Source: DATLZB01 sp035574175 (lineage in GTDB: Bacteria > Pseudomonadota > Alphaproteobacteria > Rhizobiales > Hyphomicrobiaceae). Taken from it: a stretch of DNA of 14,963 nt. The translations under genes and the position numbers were made by a program. Position 1 is the stretch's first letter; each line of letters starts with the position of its first letter. Positions 1 through 7,842 of the stretch are shown here, piece by piece. Location: positions 1 through 14,963 of the forward strand of contig DATLZB010000111.1 in assembly GCA_035574175.1 (NCBI GenBank), read 5' to 3'. Below the pieces are notes generated by a model that saw only the letters and a list, made by a program, of their open reading frames with translations, made no database searches and was not told where the DNA came from.

Positions 1-459
1 AAGCTGGCAGAGGGCGCGGGCGATATGCACGCGCTGGCGCTCGCCTCCCGAGAGCGTCGCATACATGCGATCGGCCAGCGGCTCCATATCCACCGCGCCG
101 AGGGCAAGGTCGGCAGCAGCGCGTGCAGCAGAGGAGGAGGCGCCGAACCCCGGCACGGTTCCGCCCAACATGACGACCTCGCGCACGGTGAACGGAAAGG
201 CGAGCGCGCTTGCCTGCGGCACCACCGCGCGGCGGGCGGCGATCTCCGCGGCGGTGAAGGTCCGCAACGCCCTCCCGTCGAGAAGCGCCTCGCCGCGGGT
301 TGGCTGAACCTCGCCGGAAAGAACCCGCACGAGGCTCGACTTCCCCGCGCCGTTAGGTCCGATGACGACTGTAACACTGCCGGGAGTAACCGCCACATCG
401 CAGCCGGCGAGCAGGTCTTGACCGCCCACGCTCAGCCAGACGCCTCGAGCCTCCAACAT
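1..459 (-). CDS. hmuV: Haem ABC transporter ATP-binding protein HmuV (3' end outside window)
   Basis: This gene encodes the ATPase that powers haem import through the inner-membrane permease HmuU. Only the first 153 residues lie in the window, against about 260 for the family, so the Walker B and H-loop region is missing here. Visible are Walker A (GPNGAGKS, near residues 34-41), the Q-loop (VPQ, near 81-83) and the ABC signature (LSGGERQ, near 137-143). The ATG at 459-457 was chosen because GGAGG lies immediately upstream, in the 6-bp gap after the hmuU stop codon, and because the protein then begins in the usual way for an ABC ATPase. It is the last visible gene of the leftward hmuP-T-U-V operon. 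The family assignment is certain. The haem specificity comes from the neighbours. Confidence 0.93.
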   Translation of the reverse strand, partial: MLEARGVWLSVGGQDLLAGCDVAVTPGSVTVVIGPNGAGKSSLVRVLSGEVQPTRGEALLDGRALRTFTAAEIAARRAVVPQASALAFPFTVREVVMLGGTVPGFGASSSAARAAADLALGAVDMEPLADRMYATLSGGERQRVHIARALCQL

Positions 460-465
460 GCCTCC

Positions 466-1542
466 CTAGCCCGCTCCTACACCGCGCCTGACCACCATGT
501 GCAGAAAGATTGGCGCGCCGAGAATGGCCATCACCACACCCAATGGCAGCTCGGCCGGACTAACCAGCATGCGGGCGAGTACGTCGGCCACGAGCACGAG
601 CGCCGCACCCAGCAACGCGCTCGCCGGCAGCACGACATTGTGATCAGGGCCGGCCAGGAGCCTCACGAAGTGCGGCACGACGATGCCGACGAAGCCGACC
701 ACACCCGATACCGCCACTGCCGCACCCGTGGCCGCCGCCGTTGCCAACACGATGGCAAGCTTGGTGCGCTCCACGTCGATGCCCAAGTGGAACGCCTCGG
801 CCTCGCCGAGCAGCAGTCCGTTGAGACCGCGAACCAGGCGCGGCAAGATGAGCACAAGCACGGTTGCAAACGGCAGAATGGCGAGCACTTTGGGCCAGCT
901 CGCTCCGGCCAAACTGCCCAGCATCCAAAGCGTCAGATCGCGCAGCTCACCATCGTCGCTCGCGAACGCGATGAGGCCGGTGAGAGCGGAAGCGAGCGCT
1001 GCAAGCGCAATACCGGCGAGCAGGAGCGTCGCGACCGGCATTTGGCCATGGCGCCTCACCAGCGCTACGAGCATCGCCGTCGTCGCCAGGCCACCACCGA
1101 AGGCAGCAATAGGCAGCGCATAGACACCGAATGTCCTCGTCCAATTAAGCGCCAGCCCATTGCCGAGGGCGATGGCGGCAACGGCGGCCAGCGCCGCCCC
1201 GGCGGAGACGCCGATGAGACCTGGGTCGGCCAGTGCATTGCGGAACATGCCTTGCATCATGGCGCCGGCGACGGCCAGCGCCGCCCCGACGAAAGCTCCG
1301 AGCAGAAGGCGGGGCAGGCGGATGTCGAGGAGGATCAGGTGCTCACGCGCAGGCTCGAGGTCCGCGGCGCCGGTGAGAGCGGTTGCGACCACCCGCGGCA
1401 GCGACGCCAGCGTGACCCCGGTCGGACCCAGGGAGAGGGAGAGCAGCGCGGCAACGGCCAGCGTCAGACCGGCAGCAGCAACGAACCCGGCCGGACCTGC
1501 CAGCCGACGGGCTGTTACCGGCACAGGCCGTGACCACATCAT
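466..1542 (-). CDS. hmuU: Haem ABC transporter permease HmuU (FecCD family)
   Basis: This is a 358-residue inner-membrane permease of the FecCD/BtuC family, the usual length. It forms the channel for haem import with HmuV, fed by HmuT. Many hydrophobic segments run along the protein, beginning near residues 17-38. Family features include a DIRLPRLLLG stretch near residues 73-82, AVAGAMMQGMFRNALADPGLIGVSAGAA-type sequence near 90-117, and GFVGIVVPHFVRLL near 280-295, the conserved FecCD cytoplasmic-loop region. The start is the first of two tandem ATG codons and overlaps the hmuT stop by ATGA, so translation is probably coupled. The product is hydrophobic throughout and intact. Confidence 0.95.
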   Translation of the reverse strand: MMWSRPVPVTARRLAGPAGFVAAAGLTLAVAALLSLSLGPTGVTLASLPRVVATALTGAADLEPAREHLILLDIRLPRLLLGAFVGAALAVAGAMMQGMFRNALADPGLIGVSAGAALAAVAAIALGNGLALNWTRTFGVYALPIAAFGGGLATTAMLVALVRRHGQMPVATLLLAGIALAALASALTGLIAFASDDGELRDLTLWMLGSLAGASWPKVLAILPFATVLVLILPRLVRGLNGLLLGEAEAFHLGIDVERTKLAIVLATAAATGAAVAVSGVVGFVGIVVPHFVRLLAGPDHNVVLPASALLGAALVLVADVLARMLVSPAELPLGVVMAILGAPIFLHMVVRRGVGAG

Positions 1543-2462
1543 TGCGGGGCGTCGCTGGCCAGCTCGGGATTGAGAGCGCGCATCAGCTCGCGAGCGGCTG
1601 CCGGTGTCCGCGGCCCAAAGCCCAGTAGGTAAAGCCCATCCATCGTCACCAAACGGCGCGCTTTGCCGGCCGGCGTCGCCCCGACCCCTTTGAGGGAGAA
1701 GACCTGCGACAAGTCGTGTCCCCCGGCGGACGTACCGCGAATGCCGACGATCACCTGAGGTGCAAGGCCGAGGATGGCTTCATCCGACAGCGGCCGGAAA
1801 CCGGTCACCTCGTCCGCGACATTTTCCGCTCCCGCCAGCCCAAGGATAGCATCGGCGCTGGTGCCACGGCCGCCGACGAGAACCCGACCATTCTGGACAG
1901 ATAGAACGAAGAGCGCCCGGACAGGCCTGCGGATTCGCGCTATCTCCTCTGTGAGCGTGCGGAATTCGGCCTCGACATTACCCGCGATCTGCTCGCCCCG
2001 TTCGGCCACCCCGAGCAGCCGGGCGATAAAGCGAATCTTGGCGGTGATCCCATCTGCCGAGTGGACCTCAGGTACCTCCACGTAGGGCACGCTGCTCGAT
2101 TTCAACGTCTTGACGACCTCGGCCGGCCCCGCCCGCTCGGACACCAGCAGAAGCGTCGGATTGGTCGACAGCACGCCTTCCGTAGAAAGCGCCCGCATGT
2201 AGCCGACATTCATCTTCTCCTTGAGAGCCTGCGCTGGATAAAGGCTGGTGCTGTCGACGGCCACCACGTGGCGCGAGACGCCCAACGCATAGAGGATCTC
2301 GGTGACGTCTCCGCCGATAGAAACAATGCGCGAGCGATCGTCGAGCCGCACGGCCGGTGCGTCTGCCGCAGCCATGCCACCTGCGCAAAGGAGCAAGGCC
2401 AGCGTAGCTGCAAGAGCCAACGCCACCATATTATGCGATCTGCGGATCATCAGCGTGATCAC
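1539..2462 (-). CDS. hmuT: Periplasmic haem-binding protein HmuT
   Basis: This is a class III (TroA/BtuF-like) periplasmic binding protein that carries haem to HmuUV. The N-terminus has a typical signal peptide: an Arg-Arg pair, a hydrophobic core around residues 13-25, and an Ala-rich cleavage site near AAA-D. The mature region starts with the family-typical sequence RIVSIGGDVTEILYALG, and later shows the helical backbone and second lobe of the fold. The 307-residue length assumes the GTG at 2462, which overlaps the hmuP stop as GTGA. An ATG at 2450, giving a protein four residues shorter, is equally possible. Neither start has a clear Shine-Dalgarno sequence, which fits translational coupling to hmuP. 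The haem specificity is inferred from context. Confidence 0.93.
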   Translation of the reverse strand: MITLMIRRSHNMVALALAATLALLLCAGGMAAADAPAVRLDDRSRIVSIGGDVTEILYALGVSRHVVAVDSTSLYPAQALKEKMNVGYMRALSTEGVLSTNPTLLLVSERAGPAEVVKTLKSSSVPYVEVPEVHSADGITAKIRFIARLLGVAERGEQIAGNVEAEFRTLTEEIARIRRPVRALFVLSVQNGRVLVGGRGTSADAILGLAGAENVADEVTGFRPLSDEAILGLAPQVIVGIRGTSAGGHDLSQVFSLKGVGATPAGKARRLVTMDGLYLLGFGPRTPAAARELMRALNPELASDAPQ

Positions 2463-2644
2463 TTGGTCAAAATCAGCTTGCCGTTGGCAGTGATGCGGAG
2501 CCGGTAGTCCTGCCCGCCGTGCTCTAGAATCGCCTCGCGGTTGCCCTGCAGCAGATCGCTGACCTTGTGCCGTCTCGGCTGTGCCGCAAGCGGCCGTCCG
2601 CTTTGCGGTGACGGTGTCTCCTTGACATCGTTGCTACGCTCCAC
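2459..2644 (-). CDS. hmuP: Haemin uptake protein HmuP/HemP (61 aa)
   Basis: This is a small HemP-family protein. The second half carries the whole family signature: the stretch before HGGQDYRLR, followed by ITANGKLILTK, which ends the protein. In Bradyrhizobium and Sinorhizobium, HmuP is required for expression of the haem receptor gene and is considered a co-activator (established knowledge). The same role is plausible here, because it lies directly opposite hmuR across the divergent promoter. The open frame continues far upstream through non-coding sequence. I chose the GTG at 2644 because a GAGGGG ribosome-binding site lies about 5 bases before it and the result is the usual HemP length. 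There is no in-frame ATG nearby. It is the first gene of the leftward operon, and its stop overlaps the hmuT start. Confidence 0.88.
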   Translation of the reverse strand: MERSNDVKETPSPQSGRPLAAQPRRHKVSDLLQGNREAILEHGGQDYRLRITANGKLILTK

Positions 2645-2705
2645 GCCGCCCCTCGTTCCGATGTTGCAGCGGCGCCACCCAGGGATCGCGCCGAGGGAAT
2701 GTTTG

Positions 2706-2722
2706 TTGACTTTATAAGTCAA
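2706..2722. promoter_or_regulatory. 17-bp palindrome TTGACTTTATAAGTCAA, probable RirA-type iron-responsive operator
   Basis: A near-perfect palindrome with two 7-base arms around TAT lies in the divergent region between hmuP and hmuR. It contains TGA-N9-TCA, the core of the iron-responsive operator recognised by RirA in Rhizobium (established knowledge). Each half also gives TTGACT, a consensus -35 hexamer, one pointing each way. On the plus strand an AT-rich TATAGC follows after 15 bases; on the minus strand no good -10 is visible. It is therefore placed to repress both arms when iron is plentiful. The palindrome is seen directly; the identity of the regulator is inferred. Confidence 0.65.
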
Positions 2723-2865
2723 GAAATATAGCGTCTGCAAGACCTCACTGAGGCAGCGGTCGGTCGCAGCGCGCGCCGGTCGAGCTAGCCCGCCAGCGGC
2801 GATCCCCCCGTCCGTCAGCCAGCCAGCGATAGTGATATCGGTCTGATCGTCGAGGGGCGAGGGGT

Positions 2866-5010
2866 ATGGCAACGAGACCCGCGAGAAGCATTGTCGGCAG
2901 TCTGCCGGCGTTGGCGATGATGAGCAGTGTTGCGGTGGCACAGGACATCGTGCTCGAAGGGATCGTGGTGACGTCGACCAAAACGTCGGAAAGCGTCTAC
3001 GATACGTTGAGCGGCTCGAGCGCGAGGGACCGCAGGGAGCTCGATGAGCAGTTCCAGCCCGATCGGATCTCGGAAGTGCTGCGCACGATCCCCGGCGTCG
3101 GTACGCAGGAGACGGCGCGCGATACCGCAACCGCCATCAACATCCGCGGCCTTCAGGATTTCGGGCGAGTGAACGTGCTCGTCGAGGGGGCACGGCAGAA
3201 CTTCCAGCGCAGCGGCCACGCGGCGAACGGCGTGTTCTACATCGAGCCCGAAATGGTCAAGGGCATCGACATCACGCGCGGGCCGACTGCGACCATCTAC
3301 GGCTCGGGCGCCATCGGCGGCGTGGCCTATTTCGAGCTGCTCGATGCCGACGACATTCTGCGTCCCGGCGAGCATGTGGCGGGGCGCCTGCGCACGGCAT
3401 ATGAAACGAACGGCGAAGGCAGGCTCACCAGCGGCACGGCCGCCGCGCGGATCGGGAACTTCGACATTCTCGGCCAGATCAACGGCCGTTGGAACGAGGA
3501 CTACGAGGACGGCGACGGCCATCAAATTCCGGGCTCCAACGATGAAACCAGGTCCGCGCTCGTCAAATCGCGCTGGCGCCCGGCGGCAGGACACGAGATC
3601 ACGGTTACCGCGCTCGACTTCAACTCGGAATTCACCGACCAGGTCGAGGAGGACGGCACGCTCTACGACACCAGCGTCGACAACCGCCAGTACACGCTCG
3701 GCTACACCTTCACGAGTCCGACCAATCCGCTGATCGACTTCAGCGCCAAGATCTACCGCAACGAGACCCGGCTCGCCCAGACGCGGTTGACGGGCGGGGA
3801 TTCGACGTTCTTCTCCAATGTTCCCGGACCGGGCGGCTTCCCCTGTCCGTTCCCGACGATCGGCCCCTGCTTCATGTTCCCCGGTGTCTTTCCGGTCGGA
3901 GCCACACGCAGCTTCGACGTTAAGACGCACGGCTTCGACGTCTTCAACACCTCCCGCCTCAATCTCAACGGGGTCAAGGTGGCGTTGACCTATGGCGGGG
4001 ACGGCTTCCGCGATTCGGTGAACACCAGCGACCCCACCGGCAGCGGCGACGAGTTCACGCCGTCGGGCGAGCGCAGGGTGCACGGCGGCTTCTTCCAGAG
4101 CCACCTCACGTTCTTCGACGTTATCGATCTCATCGGGGCTGTCCGTTACGACAGCTACGAGCTCGACGGCGGAGGCACGCACCTCTCCGACGACCGCGTC
4201 TCTCCCAAGGTCACTCTCGGCGTGACGCCGATCAAGGGCGTCACCCTATTCGGCACCTACGCAGAGGGCTTCCGAGCACCGGCGCTATCGGAGACGCTGA
4301 TCAGCGGGTTCCATCCGGGTTTCGCCCACTTCCGGATGATACCCAACCCCGAGCTTCGACCGGAGGTCGCCCACAATGTCGAAGGCGGTGTCAACCTGAA
4401 GTTCGATGGCGTGCTGACGCCCGGCGACCGGCTGAGGGCCAAGCTCACCGCCTTCCAGAACAAAGTCGACGATTACATCGACCAAGTGTTCATAGAGGGA
4501 CCGGTGGCCGGCATCGTGGTGCCGCCGTCCTCGTTCATCCCGGTGTTCACCGACGATACCTTCCAATACCGGAACGTGCGCAATGCTACGCTGGAGGGTA
4601 TCGAGTTCGAAGCCTTCTACGATGCGCGCGCGTGGTTCGTGGGCGTCGGTGCCCACCGCATCCGCGGCACCAACGACGACACTGGCGAGGGCCTGTTCTC
4701 GGTTCCCGCCGACCAGATCACGATCACCGTGGGCATGCGCATGCTGCAGGAACGACTCCTCGCCGGTGCACGCACGCGCATCGTCGGGGAGCAGGATCGC
4801 TTCGTTGAAGCCGGTACGGCGTCCCACCAGCACGCCGAGGCCTACACGCTGCTCGATCTCTTTGCCCAGTACGAGGTCAACGACAACGCCACACTGAACC
4901 TCAACATCGACAACGTCTTCAACGAGACCTACAGGCAGCACATGGACCAAAACAACAGCCCCGGTCTCAGTGCGCGGCTCGCGCTCACCATGCGGCTCGG
5001 CACCAGGTAA
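2866..5010 (+). CDS. hmuR: TonB-dependent outer-membrane haem receptor (HmuR/HemR type)
   Basis: This is a 714-residue outer-membrane receptor that brings haem or haemoproteins through the outer membrane using TonB energy. A signal peptide ends near residue 26 (SVAVAQ), followed by a TonB-box-like stretch (DIVLEGIVV) at 27-35. The plug domain (LRTIPGVG, NIRGLQDFG, ITRGPTATIYGSGAIGG) covers about residues 50-155, and the beta-barrel follows. FRAP at 469-472 and NPEL at 494-497 match the FRAP/NPNL boxes of haem receptors; His483 and His488 lie between them, where HemR carries an essential histidine. GAGGGG before the ATG supports the start. The chain ends in GTR rather than the usual aromatic residue. 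Other ferric-siderophore substrates are unlikely given the neighbours. Confidence 0.94.
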   Translation: MATRPARSIVGSLPALAMMSSVAVAQDIVLEGIVVTSTKTSESVYDTLSGSSARDRRELDEQFQPDRISEVLRTIPGVGTQETARDTATAINIRGLQDFGRVNVLVEGARQNFQRSGHAANGVFYIEPEMVKGIDITRGPTATIYGSGAIGGVAYFELLDADDILRPGEHVAGRLRTAYETNGEGRLTSGTAAARIGNFDILGQINGRWNEDYEDGDGHQIPGSNDETRSALVKSRWRPAAGHEITVTALDFNSEFTDQVEEDGTLYDTSVDNRQYTLGYTFTSPTNPLIDFSAKIYRNETRLAQTRLTGGDSTFFSNVPGPGGFPCPFPTIGPCFMFPGVFPVGATRSFDVKTHGFDVFNTSRLNLNGVKVALTYGGDGFRDSVNTSDPTGSGDEFTPSGERRVHGGFFQSHLTFFDVIDLIGAVRYDSYELDGGGTHLSDDRVSPKVTLGVTPIKGVTLFGTYAEGFRAPALSETLISGFHPGFAHFRMIPNPELRPEVAHNVEGGVNLKFDGVLTPGDRLRAKLTAFQNKVDDYIDQVFIEGPVAGIVVPPSSFIPVFTDDTFQYRNVRNATLEGIEFEAFYDARAWFVGVGAHRIRGTNDDTGEGLFSVPADQITITVGMRMLQERLLAGARTRIVGEQDRFVEAGTASHQHAEAYTLLDLFAQYEVNDNATLNLNIDNVFNETYRQHMDQNNSPGLSARLALTMRLGTR

Positions 5011-5032
5011 CGAGCAAGAGGGAAACTCGATC

Positions 5033-5374
5033 ATGTTCATCGCGATGAACCGGTTCAAGGTGATCAAGGGCGCGGAGAAGGACTTCGAGGAGCTGTGGCT
5101 CAAACGCCAGACGCACCTCGATCGGATGCCCGGGTTCGTCGCCTTTCACTTGCTCGCAGGACCGGAGCGGGACGACCACACGCTCTATTCTTCCCACACC
5201 ATGTGGCGGTCCCATTCGGACTTCGAGGCGTGGACCAGGTCGGAGGAGTTCCGCAAAGCTCATGCGACGGCTGGCGGCAGAAGACCGCTTTATCTCGGGC
5301 ATCCCGAGTTCGAGGGCTTCCATGTCCTGCAGGAGATCAGGCCGAGCGAAGACACCCCGCGAGCGGCCGAATGA
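5033..5374 (+). CDS. hmuQ: Haem-degrading monooxygenase, IsdG/HmuQ family (113 aa)
   Basis: This is a small antibiotic-biosynthesis-monooxygenase (ABM) fold protein of the IsdG type, which opens the haem ring and frees iron in the cytoplasm. The Asn/Trp/His catalytic triad of IsdG enzymes can be placed at Asn6, Trp67 and His77, in the motifs MNRFKV, AWTRSEEF and KAH. The length matches the family (about 105-115). I chose the ATG at 5033 rather than an earlier in-frame one, because the earlier start lies inside hmuR and because AGAGGG lies upstream of 5033. It follows hmuR by 22 bp and precedes hutX by 11 bp, so it belongs to the haem operon. Bradyrhizobium HmuQ and HmuD are the nearest characterised type (established knowledge). 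The exact product, biliverdin or another tetrapyrrole, cannot be read from sequence. Confidence 0.9.
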   Translation: MFIAMNRFKVIKGAEKDFEELWLKRQTHLDRMPGFVAFHLLAGPERDDHTLYSSHTMWRSHSDFEAWTRSEEFRKAHATAGGRRPLYLGHPEFEGFHVLQEIRPSEDTPRAAE

Positions 5375-5385
5375 GGTGATGGGCG

Positions 5386-5925
5386 ATGGCGGCAGATCGG
5401 ACAACAGGCGCTACCTCGCGGCCGCCGCTCAACGAGCGGCTCGCCGGCAATCCCGACGGCATCCTCGAGCAGATCGCGCGCGAGTACGGCGTCAGCACGC
5501 TCGAGGTCGTCCGTCAGCTCCCGCCGGAGAACCGCACGATCGTTGCCGGCAATTTGATCATTGAGATCATGCAGGAGGTGACCACGTGGGGTGACATCCT
5601 GTTCATCGTGCACACAGCGGACATCGTGCTGGAGTGCAAGGGGCCGCTCCCGCCCGGTACCTTGGGCCACGGCTACTTCAACCTCCACGGTGAAAGCCCG
5701 ATCGCTGGACACATCCGTGCCGAGAACTGCCAAGCCATCGCCTTCGTGAGCCGGCCGTTCATGGCACGGCCGTCGCGTTCACTGCAATTCTTCAATCAAG
5801 CCGGCGAGGCGATGTTCAAGATTTTCGTACGCCGGGACCAAGCGCGGAACCTGATCGCAGAGCAGGTTGAACGCTTTGATCGCCTGCGCAACCGGCTTCA
5901 ATCGGAAGCGACGTGCCCGGGCTGA
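5386..5925 (+). CDS. hutX: Cytosolic haem carrier HutX (ChuX/HutX family)
   Basis: This 179-residue protein binds haem in the cytoplasm and passes it to a degrading enzyme; Vibrio HutX does this for HutZ (established knowledge). Family hallmarks are the N-terminal helical segment ending LPPENRTIV, the central VTTWGDILFIVHT and GYFNLHG stretch, GHIRAENCQAIAFVSRPFM, and the C-terminal LQFFNQAGEAMFKIFVRRD. The ATG at 5386 is preceded by GAGGTG at a suitable distance. It sits just after the IsdG-type monooxygenase gene, which is the likely acceptor partner. The larger HmuS/HemS protein is absent from this locus. The tonB start overlaps its last 13 bases. Confidence 0.92.
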   Translation: MAADRTTGATSRPPLNERLAGNPDGILEQIAREYGVSTLEVVRQLPPENRTIVAGNLIIEIMQEVTTWGDILFIVHTADIVLECKGPLPPGTLGHGYFNLHGESPIAGHIRAENCQAIAFVSRPFMARPSRSLQFFNQAGEAMFKIFVRRDQARNLIAEQVERFDRLRNRLQSEATCPG

Positions 5926-6818
5926 CAGGAGCCGGCGCGCTCTCGACGATCGAGGAAGGGTCCACCTCGAGTCCGACACGTGGGCCGAGGCTTTTCCCGT
6001 GGCTCGGCCTTTCCCTTGCGTTGCATGCCGTCGGCCTCGCCGCCATCGCGATCTGCTGGGCTCGCACCGAGACCGGGGCAATCGAACGGCCGAGCGAAGC
6101 GATCACGGTCGAGGTGATCGAGAGCACGGTACTGGAGTCGGTCCGCCCCGACGAGAGCCGGCAGGCCGCTGCATCGGCGGCGACCGCGGCCCCGCAAGAA
6201 GGCGACCCAAACGCCGAGGCGGAACAGATCACCGAGCCTGCGAAATCGGATCCCATCTGGAGCGCTACGGCGGTCCATGAGATTCCGAAGGCTGAGGCCG
6301 CACATGAACCCGAACCGGACTTTGAACCTCAGCCCACGACGACGCCGGAAGAAGTCTCCGAAGCGGAACCGGCTGAAGCGCCACCGAAGGAGACAGAAGT
6401 TGACCAGAAACCCGTGGAGAACGACGAAGTGCTGCCAAAACCGCAGCGGGAGTCCAAAGCGCGCAAGGCCGTCCAGCGGCATGGCGGTGCCACCTCGAAA
6501 GCAACAGCCGGACAGGCGCCATCGAGCGGGCGAGCGTCGGCGAGCCAAGGGTCCATCCTCACCTACGCCGCGCAGGTCAGAGCGAGCATTGCGCGTAACA
6601 AGCCGGCCGGTAACAGCTATCGGGGCACGGTCATAATTGCTTTCGGTGTCACCGCATCGGGAGGGCTGGCATACGCGCATGTCGCAAAGTCGTCTGCTAT
6701 CGCCGCTCTCGACCGACTCGCGCTCTCAACGGTTCACCGCGCGGCCCCCTTTCCGCAACCTCCTCCCGGCGCATCGGCGAGGCAGCTCAGGTTCTCGATC
6801 GCACTGCAGTTTCAATAG
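5913..6818 (+). CDS. tonB: Energy transducer TonB
   Basis: This is a 301-residue TonB protein that spans the periplasm and drives HmuR. One N-terminal membrane helix lies at about residues 28-50; Ser34 and His38 have the same spacing as the essential Ser16/His20 pair of E. coli TonB. A long Glu/Pro/Lys-rich spacer runs from about 60 to 210. The C-terminal TonB domain (YAAQVRASIARNKP to the end) covers the last 80 residues. The start is a GTG that overlaps the hutX end by 13 bp, with GGAAG five bases upstream; no other start is found before the membrane helix. ExbB and ExbD, the motor partners, are not in the window and must be supplied from elsewhere. Confidence 0.92.
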   Translation: MPGLTGAGALSTIEEGSTSSPTRGPRLFPWLGLSLALHAVGLAAIAICWARTETGAIERPSEAITVEVIESTVLESVRPDESRQAAASAATAAPQEGDPNAEAEQITEPAKSDPIWSATAVHEIPKAEAAHEPEPDFEPQPTTTPEEVSEAEPAEAPPKETEVDQKPVENDEVLPKPQRESKARKAVQRHGGATSKATAGQAPSSGRASASQGSILTYAAQVRASIARNKPAGNSYRGTVIIAFGVTASGGLAYAHVAKSSAIAALDRLALSTVHRAAPFPQPPPGASARQLRFSIALQFQ

Positions 6819-6852
6819 CGCAGTGAACATCCGCGCCGCGGGTTCGCGACCT

Positions 6853-6889
6853 GCCCATCACGCTCGACAAGACGAGAGCCCGAGTGGGC
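6853..6889. terminator. Possible bidirectional hairpin between tonB and the TPR gene
   Basis: Two convergent genes meet here. GCCCA pairs with TGGGC as an outer stem, and CTCG pairs with CGAG inside it. No T-tract follows on either strand, so this is a weak candidate for an intrinsic terminator. Confidence 0.3.
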
Positions 6890-6907
6890 GCGCGGCAAGG
6901 CGAGGCG

Positions 6908-7618
6908 TTACTTGGGGCAGTCGACGGAGATGGTGAAGCCGGCGGCCGGTACGAAACGACGGCAGTCGGGGCCGGGCGCGGGCGCGGGCACAGCTTCGCT
7001 GGCGGCGGTGCCCTTCTCGGTTGCCGACAGCACGCGGACGTTGGCGCTTCCCTGCGCGCCGGTCGCGGAGGCTTCGACCTGCCTGTCGAGCGCTTCGAGC
7101 CGCTTGCGAGCTCTGGCCTGAGCGGAGCGGGCATCGATGCCCTTGGGCGCAGCGGCGAGCGAGCGCTGGTAGTGGACGCGGGCGCGAGCGATGTCCCCCC
7201 GCGCCTCCAGCAGCTCGCCGATAGCGGCGTGGGCGGCAGCAAAATCGCTGTCGATCGCCAATGCCCGCTCAAGGTCGGCGATCGCCTTGTCCGGCGCATT
7301 CTCCTCACGTTCGATCAGCGCGCGGCTGTAGAACGCCCACGCGTAACGCGGGTTGAGTTTCAGGGTCGCCTCGAAGTCGGCGCGGGCGCGGACGAGGTCG
7401 CCGGCCTGGCGATAGGCCCAGCCGCGGTTGAAGTAGGCGATGTGGTGCTGGCTCTTTGGCAGACGGCCGCTGGCCAGGATGCGGGTGCAGGCGGCGGCAC
7501 TGGTCGGCCGGTTGGGGTCGGGGCAGTCGGCGAGGTCCTGTTGCATCCCGGCGAAGGACGGTGCAGCAAACGCCAACGAGGCGACCACGATGGCGCCCGA
7601 GATCGCTGTGTTCCGCAT
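6908..7618 (-). CDS. Secreted TPR-repeat protein of unknown role (236 aa)
   Basis: The protein has a clear signal peptide (residues 1-23, ending APSFAG) and so probably acts in the periplasm. Three tetratricopeptide repeats follow, at about 61-90, 93-124 and 127-158, each ending in the usual Leu-Asn/Asp-Pro-like turn. A charged helix at 160-182 leads to a low-complexity linker and a short C-terminal segment. There are two cysteine pairs, C32/C44 before the repeats and C219/C234 at the end, which could form disulfides. I chose the ATG at 7618 because it gives a signal peptide and has GGAGAG upstream; the longer open frame reading to 7945 is not coding. TPRs suggest protein binding, but the partner is unknown. 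It is convergent with tonB and is not clearly part of the haem operon. Confidence 0.82.
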   Translation of the reverse strand: MRNTAISGAIVVASLAFAAPSFAGMQQDLADCPDPNRPTSAAACTRILASGRLPKSQHHIAYFNRGWAYRQAGDLVRARADFEATLKLNPRYAWAFYSRALIEREENAPDKAIADLERALAIDSDFAAAHAAIGELLEARGDIARARVHYQRSLAAAPKGIDARSAQARARKRLEALDRQVEASATGAQGSANVRVLSATEKGTAASEAVPAPAPGPDCRRFVPAAGFTISVDCPK

Positions 7619-7842
7619 GACGCTCTCCCTCTCTCCTGGCGCCGGCGAGGCCACTTGCCCGAGGCGCGGCGACCACTGCTCCCTCATGGGGAATGATCGC
7701 CTGGGACTGAAGGGCGCGCTGTTCCACGCGGCACAAGCGAGCGACGACGGACAAGTTCGGTGCAGGGCACTCCCAAAGGGCCCGCTTGAGACCCGTTGCC
7801 GCCACCCTCGTGCTTCACCTTGCCACCAACCCGCGGGAGCTC

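Noticed and set aside
25..1533. A 502-codon plus-strand open frame across hmuV and hmuU
   Set aside because: It is antisense to two genes with clear ABC-transporter motifs. Its translation is Arg/Gln/Gly-rich low-complexity sequence without any domain, as expected from a GC-rich shadow frame.
2519..2534. CTCTAGAAT, resembling part of an Irr (ICE) box
   Set aside because: It is inside the hmuP coding region, covers only part of the motif and has no second half at the right spacing.
2645..3130. N-terminal extension of the hmuP frame to 223 codons
   Set aside because: It would run through the divergent promoter and into hmuR. Only the last 61 residues match the HemP family, and a GTG with a good ribosome-binding site begins there.
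2815..4182. A 455-codon minus-strand open frame opposite the haem receptor gene
   Set aside because: The plus-strand frame encodes a receptor with a signal peptide, plug and FRAP box. The minus-strand product is a Val/Asp/Arg/Ala repeat-like shadow.
7619..7842. Open frames crossing the gap between the TPR and membrane-protein genes
   Set aside because: They continue the TPR frame upstream of its signal peptide or are antisense shadows with no ribosome-binding site. I see nothing else in this gap.
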